A DNA stretch of 64,000 bases, from NCBI RefSeq assembly GCF_029953285.1, contig NZ_JASAOI010000057.1, forward strand, positions 1-64,000, in the 5' to 3' direction. Below, one piece after another: positions 47,511 to 56,960 of this stretch. The notes under the pieces are model-generated. The model saw only the letters and a program-made list of their open reading frames with translations, was not told the origin of the DNA and did no database searches. How positions within the stretch are numbered: the first letter of the stretch is position 1; each line of letters begins with the position of its first letter. This DNA comes from Yinghuangia seranimata. GTDB taxonomy: Bacteria; Actinomycetota; Actinomycetes; Streptomycetales; Streptomycetaceae. A program made the position numbers and the translations under genes.

Positions 47511-48506
47511 ATGGACGGCAGCAGGCTGTACTCGATCGGTGAACTCGCGCAACGCACGGGTCTGACCGTCAAGACGATCCGGTTCTACTCCGACCGCGGC
47601 GTCGTGACCCCGGCCGGGCGCACCGCCGCCGGATACCGGTGCTACGGCGCGGACGCCGTGGCCCGGCTCGCCCTCGTGCGCACCCTGCGCGAACTCGGGC
47701 TCGGGCTCGACGACATCCGGCGCGTCGCCGACCGCGAGCTCACGCTCGGCGAGGTCGCCGCCGAGCACGCGGCCGCCCTGGACGTGCAGATGCGCGTCCT
47801 GCGTCTGCGGAAGGCGGTGCTGACCGCCGCCGCCCGACGCGAACCCACCTTCGAGGAGATGGAGCGCATGCACCGACTCGCCATGTTGTCCGAGGCCGAA
47901 CGGCGGCGGCTGACCGAGGCGTTCCTCGCCGACGTCTTCGACGGCCACCGCGACGATCCCCGCCACGCCGCTCCGCAGCGGTCGATGACGCCCGAACTCC
48001 CCGACGACCCCACGCCCGAACAGGTCGAGGCCTGGGTCGAGCTCGCGGAACTGTCCCTCGACCCGGGCTTCCGCGCCGCCCTGCGCAGCCTGGTCGACGA
48101 CCACACCGCACACCACCCGGCGGACGGCTCCACGCCACCACGCCCCGACCCCGTCGCGATGGTCCGCGACACCGTCGCCGCGGCCGTGGCGTCCGGCATG
48201 AGTCCCGACGCGCCCGAGGCCGATCCGGTGGTCGCCGCGTTCACCGCCCGGTGCGCGGCCACCACCCACCGCCCCGACGACGCCGACCTGCGCACCTGGC
48301 TGCTGGAGCGCCTCGAGCCCGCGAGCGATCCCCGCAAAGACCGCTATTGCACGCTGCTCGCCACGGTCAACGGCTGGCCGCCGCCGGAGCCCCTCGCGCC
48401 GGCGATCGTCTGGACCGTACGCGCGCTGAAGGCCCGAACGCCGGTGACGGGTCCACCTCGCCGGACTGACCGACGCCCCGCGCCCGAAGACCCCCGGCTC
48501 GCTTGA
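47511..48506 (+). CDS. MerR-family regulator with large C-terminal domain
   Basis: A 331-residue MerR protein. The HTH (residues 5-75) includes LYSIGELAQRTGLTVKTIRFYSDRGVVTP and AGYRCYGADAVARLALVRTLRELG. The roughly 200-residue C-terminus is helical and looks like a ligand domain (EQVEAWVELAELSLDPGFRAALRSLV). Upstream, TTGACT at 47474-47479 is followed by a CTCCCCCGGGTGGAG-like dyad, the usual MerR site placed in its own promoter. No target gene is adjacent on the other strand. The unrelated hypothetical gene ends 277 bases upstream, and I see nothing else in that gap. Confidence 0.88.
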   Translation: MDGSRLYSIGELAQRTGLTVKTIRFYSDRGVVTPAGRTAAGYRCYGADAVARLALVRTLRELGLGLDDIRRVADRELTLGEVAAEHAAALDVQMRVLRLRKAVLTAAARREPTFEEMERMHRLAMLSEAERRRLTEAFLADVFDGHRDDPRHAAPQRSMTPELPDDPTPEQVEAWVELAELSLDPGFRAALRSLVDDHTAHHPADGSTPPRPDPVAMVRDTVAAAVASGMSPDAPEADPVVAAFTARCAATTHRPDDADLRTWLLERLEPASDPRKDRYCTLLATVNGWPPPEPLAPAIVWTVRALKARTPVTGPPRRTDRRPAPEDPRLA

Positions 48507-48611
48507 GGGCCTGCGACCGCCGCCAACCTCTCAACCGGTTGTTCCTTCACCGGAACCCCGCCGAGCCCCTTTCGTGACCGCCGCACGGCGCCGAACAGTC
48601 ATCATCCGTAA

Positions 48612-49460
48612 ATGAGTTCACGGGGGGAGCGGATTCTCAGGACCGTGGTGAACACGGTCGGCTTTCTTGTCGCGTTCGGGATGCTGGCTGCGTTCGCGGC
48701 CGCGGTCTACGTCAGCCACGTCCTGTCGGAGGCGGCGAAGGACCCGGAACCGCCGGATGTCGACCGCGTCGCCGCACAGCCGCAGGTGCGGCAGGCGCAG
48801 GCGGACGCCGCTCGCGCGATCGAAGCGGCGTACACGTCGTTCGAACAAGCCCTCGACGCACAGCCGGGCGGCGGCGCGCAGGCGGTGTGGGACGTGTGCG
48901 GAAGTGACCTCCAGTACGGCGGGTTCTTCTCAGGAGGCTCGTGGTCGCAAGTCGCCTGCGAGCGGACGGTCACGCGGGCTTACGTCGTCCCGTCCGGCAG
49001 GTCCGAGGCGGCGGCCCGCGTGAGTCTCACGCTCGACGGCCACGGGTGGAGCATCGACGCCGCGAGTCGGGCCAAGGTGGCTACTCCTCCGCCTCCGAAC
49101 CCGTCCGCGAGCCCGGACGCCGGCGTGCCGACGAGCCCGCCTCCGTCCGCACGTCCCCCGTTCTGCGGTCGGGTTCCGTCGTCGACTCCGACCACGGCGG
49201 GCGGGACGGTCGACGCCGAGAACCCGTGCAAGATCACCGGAACGAACCTCGCCGGGCCGGAGTTGCAGGCCGACTTCTGGGAACACGACCGAACCGTGCA
49301 CCGGCCCACGGCGCCCATCCAGTCGTCGAGAACGTCGAGAACGTCGACGACGAGCATCACCGAAGCCCTCCGCACGCCGAACAGCACGACCACGGACCGG
49401 CCGGAAGGCACCACGCTCGTGATCGTGTCGATCCGCGTCGCGTACTTCCATCAGCAGTAG
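48612..49460 (+). CDS. Membrane-anchored extracellular hypothetical protein
   Basis: A 282-residue protein. Residues 12-36 form a membrane anchor or uncleaved signal (VVNTVGFLVAFGMLAAFAAAVYVSHV). An extracellular domain has two Cys (DVCGSDLQYGG and VACERTV), followed by a Pro/Ser-rich linker (ATPPPPNPSASPD...PTSPPPSARPP) and a C-terminal segment with two more Cys. Three GTCGA[GC]AACGTCGA-like microrepeats at about 49326-49354 make the Ser/Thr run SSRTSRTSTTS. Overall it resembles small streptomycete cell-surface proteins of unknown role. Confidence 0.68.
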   Translation: MSSRGERILRTVVNTVGFLVAFGMLAAFAAAVYVSHVLSEAAKDPEPPDVDRVAAQPQVRQAQADAARAIEAAYTSFEQALDAQPGGGAQAVWDVCGSDLQYGGFFSGGSWSQVACERTVTRAYVVPSGRSEAAARVSLTLDGHGWSIDAASRAKVATPPPPNPSASPDAGVPTSPPPSARPPFCGRVPSSTPTTAGGTVDAENPCKITGTNLAGPELQADFWEHDRTVHRPTAPIQSSRTSRTSTTSITEALRTPNSTTTDRPEGTTLVIVSIRVAYFHQQ

Positions 49461-49743
49461 CGGCACATCCCACAGTCCGAACGCCCGACTGCGTCCAAGG
49501 ACTTCGTCGCCGCTGCCACGGGGCCCTGACCACGCACCGCTCGGCGGTGAAGGCGAGGTCGGCGCGCAGGCAACCGGCACGGGTGCCGCCGTTCGGGGGA
49601 CACTGTGGCGAAGAAATGAAAATGATCCGAAATCAGGCTGGGATCGATATTTCTCCGTTTTGAGTAACTTGACCCCTCGGGAGCCGTTAGCGTCTTCGCG
49701 GGAACAGGTCCCGCCTTCTGTCGCCGAAGGGGCTGGGGTTCCC

Positions 49744-50253
49744 GTGCAGCACATCTCAAGGAAGAGCCTGTTGGTCGCTGTCGCCGCGTCTGGCGCGCTT
49801 GCCGCCGCGGTCGGGGGCGTCGCGCATGCCGAGAGCGGTGCCAACGGGGCCGCCGCGGATTCACCCGGCGTGGGCAGCGGGAACACCGTGGGCGTCCCGG
49901 TCGACGTTCCCGTGAACGTGTGCGGCAACGGCCTTCACGTGGTGGGCCTGCTGAGCCCCGTCTTCGGAAACACCTGCGCCAACGCGGCTCCGGCCGAGAC
50001 CGCGCCGGAGATCCCCCTCCCGCCTTCGGAGACGCCGCACCCGCGCACGATGCCGACGCCTCCCCCGCCGCAGAACCCCGTCACGCCTCCCCCGGTCCAG
50101 CGCGAGGCACCGGTCGCGGCCCCCGCGCCGCGGCCTGTCCGTCTCGCGGAGACCGGTGCCGGCACCGAAACCGCCGCGCTGGCCGGGGCCGGCATCGCGT
50201 TCCTTCTCGCCGGCACGATCCTCTACCGCCGCGCCACTCCGCTGCCTGCCTGA
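49744..50253 (+). CDS. Sortase-anchored chaplin with a single chaplin domain
   Basis: A 169-residue secreted protein: signal peptide (residues 1-31, SLLVAVAASGALAAAVGGVAHA), one chaplin domain (GVGSGNTVGVPVDVPVNVCGNGLHVVGLLSPVFGNTCAN, two Cys), and a Pro-rich wall-spanning stretch. A sorting signal follows: LAETG, hydrophobic helix (AALAGAGIAFLLAGTILY), basic tail. Long chaplins ChpA-C have two domains, so the single domain is unusual. Chaplins make the hydrophobic surface of aerial hyphae. GTG at 49744 follows GGGGCTGGGG; an upstream in-frame start would disrupt the signal. TTGACC at about 49670 is a possible -35. Confidence 0.88.
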   Translation: MQHISRKSLLVAVAASGALAAAVGGVAHAESGANGAAADSPGVGSGNTVGVPVDVPVNVCGNGLHVVGLLSPVFGNTCANAAPAETAPEIPLPPSETPHPRTMPTPPPPQNPVTPPPVQREAPVAAPAPRPVRLAETGAGTETAALAGAGIAFLLAGTILYRRATPLPA

Positions 50254-50310
50254 CGGTTGACGTCGCCGGGAACCGTCGTGGGGTCCCCCTAGGCCCCCGC
50301 GAGGGCCTGC

Positions 50311-50346
50311 CTCGACGAGGTCGAAGTCGGCTTCGACCTCGTCGAG
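50311..50346 (+). terminator. Perfect 16-bp hairpin downstream of the chaplin
   Basis: CTCGACGAGGTCGAAG (50311-50326) pairs with 50331-50346 around loop TCGG. It lies 58 bases after the chaplin stop and no U-tract follows. It could terminate the chaplin transcript, or be the remains of the coding sequence of the decayed WYL gene. Confidence 0.6.
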
Positions 50347-50361
50347 ACAGAAGGGAGCGGA

Positions 50362-50490
50362 GCCCGGGACGGAGCCGACGGTGGGAGCGCGCTGCAACGG
50401 CGCCGGGTCGAGCCGTACCGCCGGGTCGCCTCGGACCGGCGCTGGTACCTGCTCGCCTATGACCTCGACCGATCGCCCCGCGAGCCCCGG
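50362..50490 (+). pseudogene. Remnant of a WYL-domain (YafY-type) regulator
   Basis: One frame reads RRRVEPYRRVASDRRWYLLAYDLDR, the canonical WYL motif region of YafY-like transcriptional regulators, with GC at nearly every third position. No HTH half precedes it and the rest of the domain is missing, so this is a short 3-prime-truncated fragment. It overlaps the 3-prime end of the leftward TPR gene. Confidence 0.6.
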
Positions 50491-52424
50491 CGCCACCGGC
50501 TGAAGAGGGAGCGGCGCTGCGGCCGGTCCGGCTCAGGCTGCGCCTGCACGCGTCCCGACGTATGTTCCGGCTCGCCGTCCTCCGCGTCCCGGCAGCGGCG
50601 GGCCAGGTCGCGCAGGGCCGGCGGCATGCTCGGGGTCGCGAGGACCAGGTCCGCCAGCGAGGACAGCACCGAGACCTCGCGGGTCTGCGTCGCCTTCACC
50701 GCGTCGAGGAACCGGTTCCCGACCAGTTCCGCCACGTCGTCGCGAACGTCCGGCACCAGCCACGCCGTCGCCACCAGCGCGAACAGCGCCGCGTCACTCA
50801 CCCAGTCCTCGGGTCCGAACGCGAGGTCCACCAGGACCTCGCGCCGCACCGATCCCTCCCACGGCTCGTCGGCCTTGTGGTGCGCGATGCCGAGGCACGC
50901 CCACACCTGGACGATCCGCAGCCACAACGCCGCGTGTTCGCGTCCGAGCGGGAGCCCGTCCGCGGTGGCCTCAGGCACCGCGGGCGGGTGGACGAGTGCA
51001 CCCAGCAGGTCGCCCAACGGGCACCCCGCGAGCAGCACCGCCTGGTCGTACGCGGCTGCCGGATGTGTCCACGCCGGCCCCGCGACGCCGGCGACCGCGG
51101 CCGCGACCTGCGGAGCCGGCGGCCCCGGCACCGGCCGCGCCTGTGTCTCGCCGGACGGGTAGGACCACACCGCGTACTTCCCCGCCCGCAGCGGCACCCG
51201 CATGTCGGGCTCGCGCACGGACTGCACGGTGACACCGAGCCGCGGGTACAGGAGGTGCACCGCACGCACCGCGCTGGGCACCTCCAGGGCGCTCACGTCG
51301 AAGCGGATCCCCTCCGCATCGCCCGGAGTGCCCTTCTCCACCAGCACAGGCAGCAGCTTGGTCACGGCCTCGGTGGGCAGGGGTACGTGCCGTAGCCACG
51401 TCCCTTCGCAGGCACCGGTGAGCAGGTGGAGCGCGTACGGGTGGTCCGGGTGCGCGCGCAGGTGGTCGGCGAGGGCCACCAGGTGCGCGACGTCGTGGTC
51501 GCGCGCCCACCGCACGCCGTGTACCGCCGGGCCCGCCGTGGGGTGCGCGGGGTCGATCGCGAGCCCGCGTTCGATCCACTCCTCCGCCTCGTCGAACCGC
51601 CCCATGCGGGCGAGCAGTTCGCCCAGGTCGACGTGCATCTCGACGTCGTCCGGGTGGTCCCGCAGCACCGAGGTCCACAGTTCGACCGTGTCGGCTTCGC
51701 GGCCCATCCGACGCCAGACACCGCCGAGCACGGCGGCCGCCGGCTTCGACTGTTCAAGCGTCCACGCGAGGGACGCCCAGTCGACCGCCTCGTCGAACGC
51801 CCCCAGCCGGCGCATGAACGCCGCCGACGCCCACAGCAGCACTCCGTGCTCCGGGTGCGCGGCGGTCATAGCGCGCGTGAGCTCGGCGAACGGGCCCATG
51901 GCCGAGAGCCGTTCGTCCCCCAGCGTGCGGTCGAGGGTCTGCGCCGCCTGCATGACGTCCACGGCGAACGCGTCGGGGTCCAAGCGGGCCGCGAGCCCGG
52001 GGACCAGCCACGGTGCGGACGCACCCCACGGCCGGTCCGGCTCGCTCACGGCGACCTGCAGCAGCCCTGACACGGCGCGGTCGACGTCGCCCGTCGCGGC
52101 GTTCAGGTGCGCGAGCGCGGCCGCGCTGCCGGCGAACATGCCGCCGTGCTCGTCGGGTCCGTACAGTCCGGTCCCGCCCGCGGGGTCGAGTGCGGCCAGT
52201 TCGCGCAGCAGCTCGTGCGCTTCGGGCAGCGCGGGCTCGTGGAACAACGCGCCGGCCACGTGGGCGGCCGCGTGGGCCACGTCCCCCTCGGCCAGCGCGA
52301 GCCGGGCGACGGCCACCTCCCCGAGCGCCTCCTGAACGGGATCCCCCACACCTTCGGCGTGGCCGCACGTGTCCTGCTGCGGATGCGGAAACTGCTGTGC
52401 TGCCACGTTGAGTTGAGCCCCCAC
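50457..52424 (-). CDS. Tetratricopeptide-repeat protein
   Basis: A 655-residue cytoplasmic protein built of TPR-like helix pairs in its first half: VARLALAEGDVAHAAAHVAGALFHEP, then MFAGSAAALAHLNAATGDVDRAVSGLL, LGAFDEAVDWASLAWTL and MHVDLGELLARMGRFDEAEEWIERGLAIDP. The C-terminal half is a separate domain (VRAVHLLYPRLGVTVQSVREPD...GLPLGREHAALWLRIVQVW) ending in a basic Arg/Ser tail. It probably scaffolds protein interactions; the partners are unknown. GTG at 52424 has AAGGA eight bases upstream; the frame stays open further upstream only through the PfpI remnant. Confidence 0.8.
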   Translation of the reverse strand: MGAQLNVAAQQFPHPQQDTCGHAEGVGDPVQEALGEVAVARLALAEGDVAHAAAHVAGALFHEPALPEAHELLRELAALDPAGGTGLYGPDEHGGMFAGSAAALAHLNAATGDVDRAVSGLLQVAVSEPDRPWGASAPWLVPGLAARLDPDAFAVDVMQAAQTLDRTLGDERLSAMGPFAELTRAMTAAHPEHGVLLWASAAFMRRLGAFDEAVDWASLAWTLEQSKPAAAVLGGVWRRMGREADTVELWTSVLRDHPDDVEMHVDLGELLARMGRFDEAEEWIERGLAIDPAHPTAGPAVHGVRWARDHDVAHLVALADHLRAHPDHPYALHLLTGACEGTWLRHVPLPTEAVTKLLPVLVEKGTPGDAEGIRFDVSALEVPSAVRAVHLLYPRLGVTVQSVREPDMRVPLRAGKYAVWSYPSGETQARPVPGPPAPQVAAAVAGVAGPAWTHPAAAYDQAVLLAGCPLGDLLGALVHPPAVPEATADGLPLGREHAALWLRIVQVWACLGIAHHKADEPWEGSVRREVLVDLAFGPEDWVSDAALFALVATAWLVPDVRDDVAELVGNRFLDAVKATQTREVSVLSSLADLVLATPSMPPALRDLARRCRDAEDGEPEHTSGRVQAQPEPDRPQRRSLFSRWRRGSRGDRSRS

Positions 52425-52604
52425 CCGGGTCCTTGACGACACGCCGACGGCCCGCGGCCCGACGGCGCGGAGGGCCGTCGGCCCGGACCCGGCGCCGATG
52501 ATCAGCAGAAGGTATCCGAGCCCACGGACAAGGCCCGGTCCGGGGTCACGCGCCCCAGGAGCACGATCACGTGCCCTTCCGCTGGAGCGGCGCTGGCGGG
52601 CAGG

Positions 52605-52910
52605 CGGCGCGCCGAGCGCTTCGAGGAGCCGAGCGGCCAGCCGCGCCGAGGAGGCGGGGTTCTGCCCGGTGTGGAGGTTGCGGTCGACGGTGATGAAGGG
52701 CATCAGCGGCAGCCGGGCCTTGACGTAGCGGGCGCCGTTGCCGCGCAACCGGTCCTCGAGCAGCCAGGGGGCCTTGCGGCCGAAGCTGTTGAGCTTCTCC
52801 TCCATGTTGGACAGGCCGGTCATCCGGTAGCCGGCGAAAGGCCAGGTCCCGTCCTCGTTGCGCGCGGCGAGCAGGGCGGCGGGAGCACGGCACAGCAGGG
52901 CGAGAGGTCG
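52605..52910 (-). pseudogene. C-terminal remnant of a DJ-1/PfpI-family (type 1 glutamine-amidotransferase-like) gene
   Basis: The frame reads RPLALLCRAPAALLAARNEDG (nucleophile elbow, Cys present), then MTGLSNMEEKLNSFGRKAPWLLEDRLR and VDRNLHTGQNPASSARLAARLLEALG, the C-terminal half of Hsp31/PfpI-type proteins. The N-terminal half is absent, and the frame runs into the TPR gene without the expected stop. Part of the locus was evidently deleted. Confidence 0.7.
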
Positions 52911-53004
52911 GCCGGACTGCGCCGACCGACCCGCCTGGCGTGCCGCCGACCGGCGGAGGGCCTGCCGCGCTGCCGCGGTCCACGCCCTACCTCACGCGGC
53001 CGGC

Positions 53005-54585
53005 CTACGGCTCGGGATCGAGGGCGCCGTGCCACAGTTCGCGCTCGAAGGAGCGCGGGTCGTTCACCATTCCGGTGGTGTCGGTGTTGTCGGTGCAGAA
53101 GCTCATCACGGGTCGTTCCCGCAGGTGGTACTGCTCCCAGTCCTCGAGGTGGCCCTTCTTGGCGAACTCCACCCATCGTGCGTGTATCCGCCGGGCCAGG
53201 CCCGCGGGCGGGTCGGCGATCAGCTTGTCCACACCTTCGGCCTCGACGGTGTCCCACACGAACGGGATCTCGCTGACGTGGCAGGCCCCGAGCGCGACTC
53301 CGGGCAGGTAGTCGGCCTTGCCGGTGCGCCAGCCGAGCTCGTAGACGTACGTGGTGGACGGCGACGGGACGTTGGCGCGGGCCTCGGCGACGCGGTAGCT
53401 CGGGATCCGGAAGAGCCGGTCGGTCATGACCGCCGCGAAGACCTCGGCGGGGAGCTCGCGGGGGTAGGCCTCTTTCCGGGCCTCCACGTACCAGTCGTAC
53501 AGGGCCTTCGCCTTGGGGACGCCGTACACCGTCAGGCGCTGCTGCCAGTCCTCCGGGCGCGGCGGGAACTCCGGCGCCTCGTTCTGCAGGACGAAATAGC
53601 GGTTCTCCTCGACCGTGGTGCCGATCAGCAGCGGCACGCCGCTGCCCGCGCCGCGGTTGGCGATCAGGTCGATCGGCCGACCCCTCAGGGGCGAGGCGTC
53701 GACCACGGGCTGGAAGGACATGCCGCACGAGTCGATGGTGGTCTGCCCGAAGCGGACGGCATCGGCGGTGGCCACCACGTCGTTGTGCACCGACTGCTGG
53801 GCCGCGATCAGGCTTTCGGGCGAGAACTTGCTCAACGCGGCGAAACTCGGCTCCACCGGGGAACCCTGCTCGGCGCTCAGCTTCTCGGCGAGCTCCTTGG
53901 TCAGCAGCAGCGCGTCGGTGGAGGTCTGGGACAGGTGGGCGGTACCGCTCTGCACGATGGCCCGCTCGAACAGCCCGAGTTCGGCCGAGAGCATCGCGAG
54001 GATGCTCATCGCGCCGGCGGACTCCCCGAACACGGTGACGGTGGACGGGTCTCCGCCGAAGTGCTGGATGTTGTACCGCACCCATCGCAGGGCCAAGGCC
54101 TGGTCGAGCAGGCCGCGGTTGGCGGGGACCGGGGCGTCGGGGATGTAGGCGAACCCCTCGACGCCCAGCCGGTAGTTGACGCTGACGCAGACCACGCCGT
54201 CGCGCGCGAACGTGGACCCGTCGTACGCGGTCCCGGCCGAGGACCCACGCAGGAACGCGCCGCCGTGGATCCAGACCATGACGGGCAGACGTTCCGACGG
54301 CTGGGTGTCGGGTGTCCAGACGTTGACCGTCAGCCACCCGTCACCGGGCACCGGGGTTCCACCCAGCAGCCGGTCGAACCTGCCGCCGCTGTCGCGCGGA
54401 GCGGTCGGGCCGAAGGCCAGTGCGGGCAGCGGCTCGGTCCACGCGTCGGGCTCGACCGGCTCGTTGAACCGGTTGGCGCCGACCGGCGGTGCCGCGTACG
54501 GGACTCCGAGGAAGCTGGTGACGCCGTCCGTGGTTCGTCCGGTAACCGGACCGTGCGCGGTCTGGACTTCGACGTTCGAGGGCAT
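53005..54585 (-). CDS. Type-B carboxylesterase/lipase
   Basis: A 526-residue alpha/beta hydrolase of the COesterase family. Oxyanion motif VWIHGGAFLRGSS, nucleophile VFGESAGAMS (Ser about residue 195), a catalytic acid likely in TTVEENRYF, and His in ALGACHVSEIPFVW. DQALALRWVRYNIQHFGGDP is the family signature. There is no signal peptide, so it is cytoplasmic, unlike most secreted type-B esterases. Its substrate is an ester of unknown type. The gene stands alone in the scar region; its 3-prime end is near the PfpI remnant. Confidence 0.92.
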   Translation of the reverse strand: MPSNVEVQTAHGPVTGRTTDGVTSFLGVPYAAPPVGANRFNEPVEPDAWTEPLPALAFGPTAPRDSGGRFDRLLGGTPVPGDGWLTVNVWTPDTQPSERLPVMVWIHGGAFLRGSSAGTAYDGSTFARDGVVCVSVNYRLGVEGFAYIPDAPVPANRGLLDQALALRWVRYNIQHFGGDPSTVTVFGESAGAMSILAMLSAELGLFERAIVQSGTAHLSQTSTDALLLTKELAEKLSAEQGSPVEPSFAALSKFSPESLIAAQQSVHNDVVATADAVRFGQTTIDSCGMSFQPVVDASPLRGRPIDLIANRGAGSGVPLLIGTTVEENRYFVLQNEAPEFPPRPEDWQQRLTVYGVPKAKALYDWYVEARKEAYPRELPAEVFAAVMTDRLFRIPSYRVAEARANVPSPSTTYVYELGWRTGKADYLPGVALGACHVSEIPFVWDTVEAEGVDKLIADPPAGLARRIHARWVEFAKKGHLEDWEQYHLRERPVMSFCTDNTDTTGMVNDPRSFERELWHGALDPEP

Positions 54586-54783
54586 CGGATCAAGGCCCTT
54601 TCTGTACGCGACGGGTGGGCGCCCTGGTGCTCGGGCTCGCCGGTCCTACCCGCCGGTACACACGCGCCACACCTACCGGATGGGTGGCGTGGACTGGCGA
54701 ATCACGGACGAACTCGCCGGTGCGTCAGGCGTCGCCGCGTATCTCCGCGACGCCGTCGCACGAACCGCGCCCGCGGCGCGGGG

Positions 54784-55578
54784 TCAGCCCTGTGTGATCC
54801 CCAGCGCGCTCCCGATCAGGTCGCTCAGCCCGGTGCGCGTCCCGGCGAGGAAGCCGCCGTCGACGGCGAGGGCCTGGCCGGTGACGAACGACGCCTCGTC
54901 GGAGGCGAGGAACAGCGCCGCGGCGGCGATCTCGTCCGGCCGTCCGAAGCGGCCGAGCATGTGGAGTTCGCGGTACTCCTCGCGGTACTGCGTCATGTTG
55001 CCGGTGCCCATCACGGCCCGGAACATCGGCGTGTCGATGAAGCCGGGGCAGATGGCGTTCACCCGGATGCCGGCCCGCCCGTAGTCGATCGCCATGTTGC
55101 GCGTCAGCGTCACCACGGCGCCCTTCGAGGCGTTGTACGCGCTGCCGCCCTCGGTGCCCTGGAGGCCCTCCACACTCGCGATGTTGACGATGCTGCCGGA
55201 CTGCTGACGGATCATCACGCGCAGGGCGTGCTTGGCGACCAGGAACGTGCCCTTGAGGTTCACGTCGATGACGCGGTCCCACTCGGCGGTCTCCAGCGCG
55301 TGGACGACGCCTCCGCCGGAGACCCCCGCCGAGTTGACGACCACGTCGAGCCGCCCGTGCTCCGCGGCGACCCGCTCGACGGCCGCCGCGACCGCCGCCT
55401 CGTCCCGCACGTCGGCCCCGACCAGCTCCGCGCCCGCGAACTCCGGGTCCGGCTTGGCGAGATCGAGGCCGACCACGACCGCGCCCTCGGCAACGAAGCG
55501 CTCGACACACGCGAGCCCGATCCCGGACGCGCCGCCGGTGACGAGGGCCACCTTTCCGTCCAGCCTGCTACCGCTCAT
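54784..55578 (-). CDS. SDR-family oxidoreductase (FabG/glucose-1-dehydrogenase type)
   Basis: A 264-residue classical SDR. Cofactor motif VTGGASGIGLACVERF, NSAG in VVVNSAGVSGGG, catalytic Ser in IVNIASVEGLQG, and Tyr-Lys in SAYNASKGAVVTLTRN. The C-terminal block GRPDEIAAAALFLASDEASFVTGQALAVDGG is typical. It acts on an alcohol or ketone with NAD(P)H; the Asp in VGLDLAKP favours NAD. GGAGGAG precedes ATG 55578. No linked pathway genes. Confidence 0.92.
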   Translation of the reverse strand: MSGSRLDGKVALVTGGASGIGLACVERFVAEGAVVVGLDLAKPDPEFAGAELVGADVRDEAAVAAAVERVAAEHGRLDVVVNSAGVSGGGVVHALETAEWDRVIDVNLKGTFLVAKHALRVMIRQQSGSIVNIASVEGLQGTEGGSAYNASKGAVVTLTRNMAIDYGRAGIRVNAICPGFIDTPMFRAVMGTGNMTQYREEYRELHMLGRFGRPDEIAAAALFLASDEASFVTGQALAVDGGFLAGTRTGLSDLIGSALGITQG

Positions 55579-55735
55579 GGCTCCTCCTCGGTCCGGGTCC
55601 CGGCCGGGGAAGGTAGGGCAGCTGGGCGGGCGCGGCAAGAGGAACGGGTGTGCATTCTCGACGGGTTCGTCCTTCGTGCCCCTGGCCGGCGGTCCGAGGC
55701 GCGCCGCCCGAGCGCGTCGCGTCTCTGGGCGCGCG

Positions 55736-56785
55736 TCAGGCGTTCGCGGGCGGTGTTTGGGCGCCGCGCGGTCGAAGGCGTCGGATGAACAGGACCGCGG
55801 CGATCAGTAGCGCTCCGACGATGCCTACCACGATGGGCAGGACGGTTCCCAGGATCAAGATGGCGTCGTGGGCGTCGTTGGCGTCGCCCGCCGCGTCCTT
55901 CACGGACTTGGGTGTCTGCTGGTACGAGACGTCGGAGACCGGCAGCAGCGGGACGAAGGCGCCGCTGCTCGGGGCGATCACTCCGGCCACGCGCTGCTGG
56001 GACCGCTGCGTGTCGACCACAATGCCGGTCTCGGGATGAACCCAGAACGTGTCGGCGCTCTCCAGCGTGTATGCGAGCGGCACCGGGTCACCCAACGTCG
56101 GTAGCAACGCGGCCAGTTGCTCCTTGGCCGCGGGCGGGAGGGTCCCGAGTTGGGCGACCAGCGCCAGGGTTGCCCGCGGGACGGCCGGCGGCAGGCTGGC
56201 GAGCACCTGGGAGTCGGTGATCCGGGTGGGCGGTAGGTGCGCTTCGTACACGTACGTGCTGACGCCCGACTTGCTCTCCGTTCGCGCGTACGTGAGCGGC
56301 GTCGTGGTCATGGTCTCCGGCCGCCAGCCGACGTACGTCTTCTTCTGCGCGCCGAGCGGCCAACTCACGGTCAGTCCTTTGGCGTCGACCACTGTCCAGT
56401 CCGCCGGGTGGCTGGTGGCCGGCTGGAGTGTCTTGCGGTTGACGGCGTACTTCCAATCCGTCTTCTCGACCTGGGTGCCTGCCGCGCTGGTCGTCCGGCT
56501 GTCGCTGACCAGGGCGGTGTTGCCCGAGGTCGCCTCGACCTTCACGGTCCGCTGGACGGCCATGGGGACGTCTCGCTTGATGGCCGCCGCGATGTTGCCC
56601 TTCGCCACCTCCTGGGCGTCGACCAGGGTTCTGAAGGTGCCGGCATACGAGCGCGTGACGTCGGTGTCGCCGGGCACCCGTTCCACGTAGTCCGGCGTGA
56701 TGACGTACGCGAGCACGAAAGCACCGGCGATCAGCGCCAGACCCACAACGACGCCGATACCGCGGAGCACGGTGTTCGTCCGCAT
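55736..56785 (-). CDS. DUF3068 (PorA-family-annotated) membrane protein
   Basis: A 349-residue protein with a membrane helix at each end: residues 8-28 (GIGVVVGLALIAGAFVLAYVI) and about 305-335 (ILILGTVLPIVVGIVGALLIAAVLFIRR). The external part (30-300) is beta-rich and bears the DUF3068 markers WKYAVNRKTLQPATSH and FWVHPETGIVVDTQRSQQ. The family is widespread in actinobacteria, sometimes labelled porin PorA, without proven porin activity. The gene is monocistronic. Confidence 0.88.
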   Translation of the reverse strand: MRTNTVLRGIGVVVGLALIAGAFVLAYVITPDYVERVPGDTDVTRSYAGTFRTLVDAQEVAKGNIAAAIKRDVPMAVQRTVKVEATSGNTALVSDSRTTSAAGTQVEKTDWKYAVNRKTLQPATSHPADWTVVDAKGLTVSWPLGAQKKTYVGWRPETMTTTPLTYARTESKSGVSTYVYEAHLPPTRITDSQVLASLPPAVPRATLALVAQLGTLPPAAKEQLAALLPTLGDPVPLAYTLESADTFWVHPETGIVVDTQRSQQRVAGVIAPSSGAFVPLLPVSDVSYQQTPKSVKDAAGDANDAHDAILILGTVLPIVVGIVGALLIAAVLFIRRLRPRGAQTPPANA

Positions 56786-56960
56786 AGTCCGCTCTCCCAG
56801 GCAATAGGTCCGTGATCACACCCTGTCTGAGTTCAGTGTTTCGGGGATGCCCCGATGCCGCCCCCGCTGACTGCCATCTGTGTGACGCTGCCGCCGATCG
56901 GGTGATGCTCACCGCCGGGGCAGGCCACGGGTGCGCGACCCCGCCGGACAACGACGAATA

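Noticed and set aside
49326-49354. Short GTCGAGAACGTCGA microrepeats
   Set aside because: They lie within a Ser/Thr-rich coding stretch and look like simple slippage rather than a regulatory or mobile repeat.
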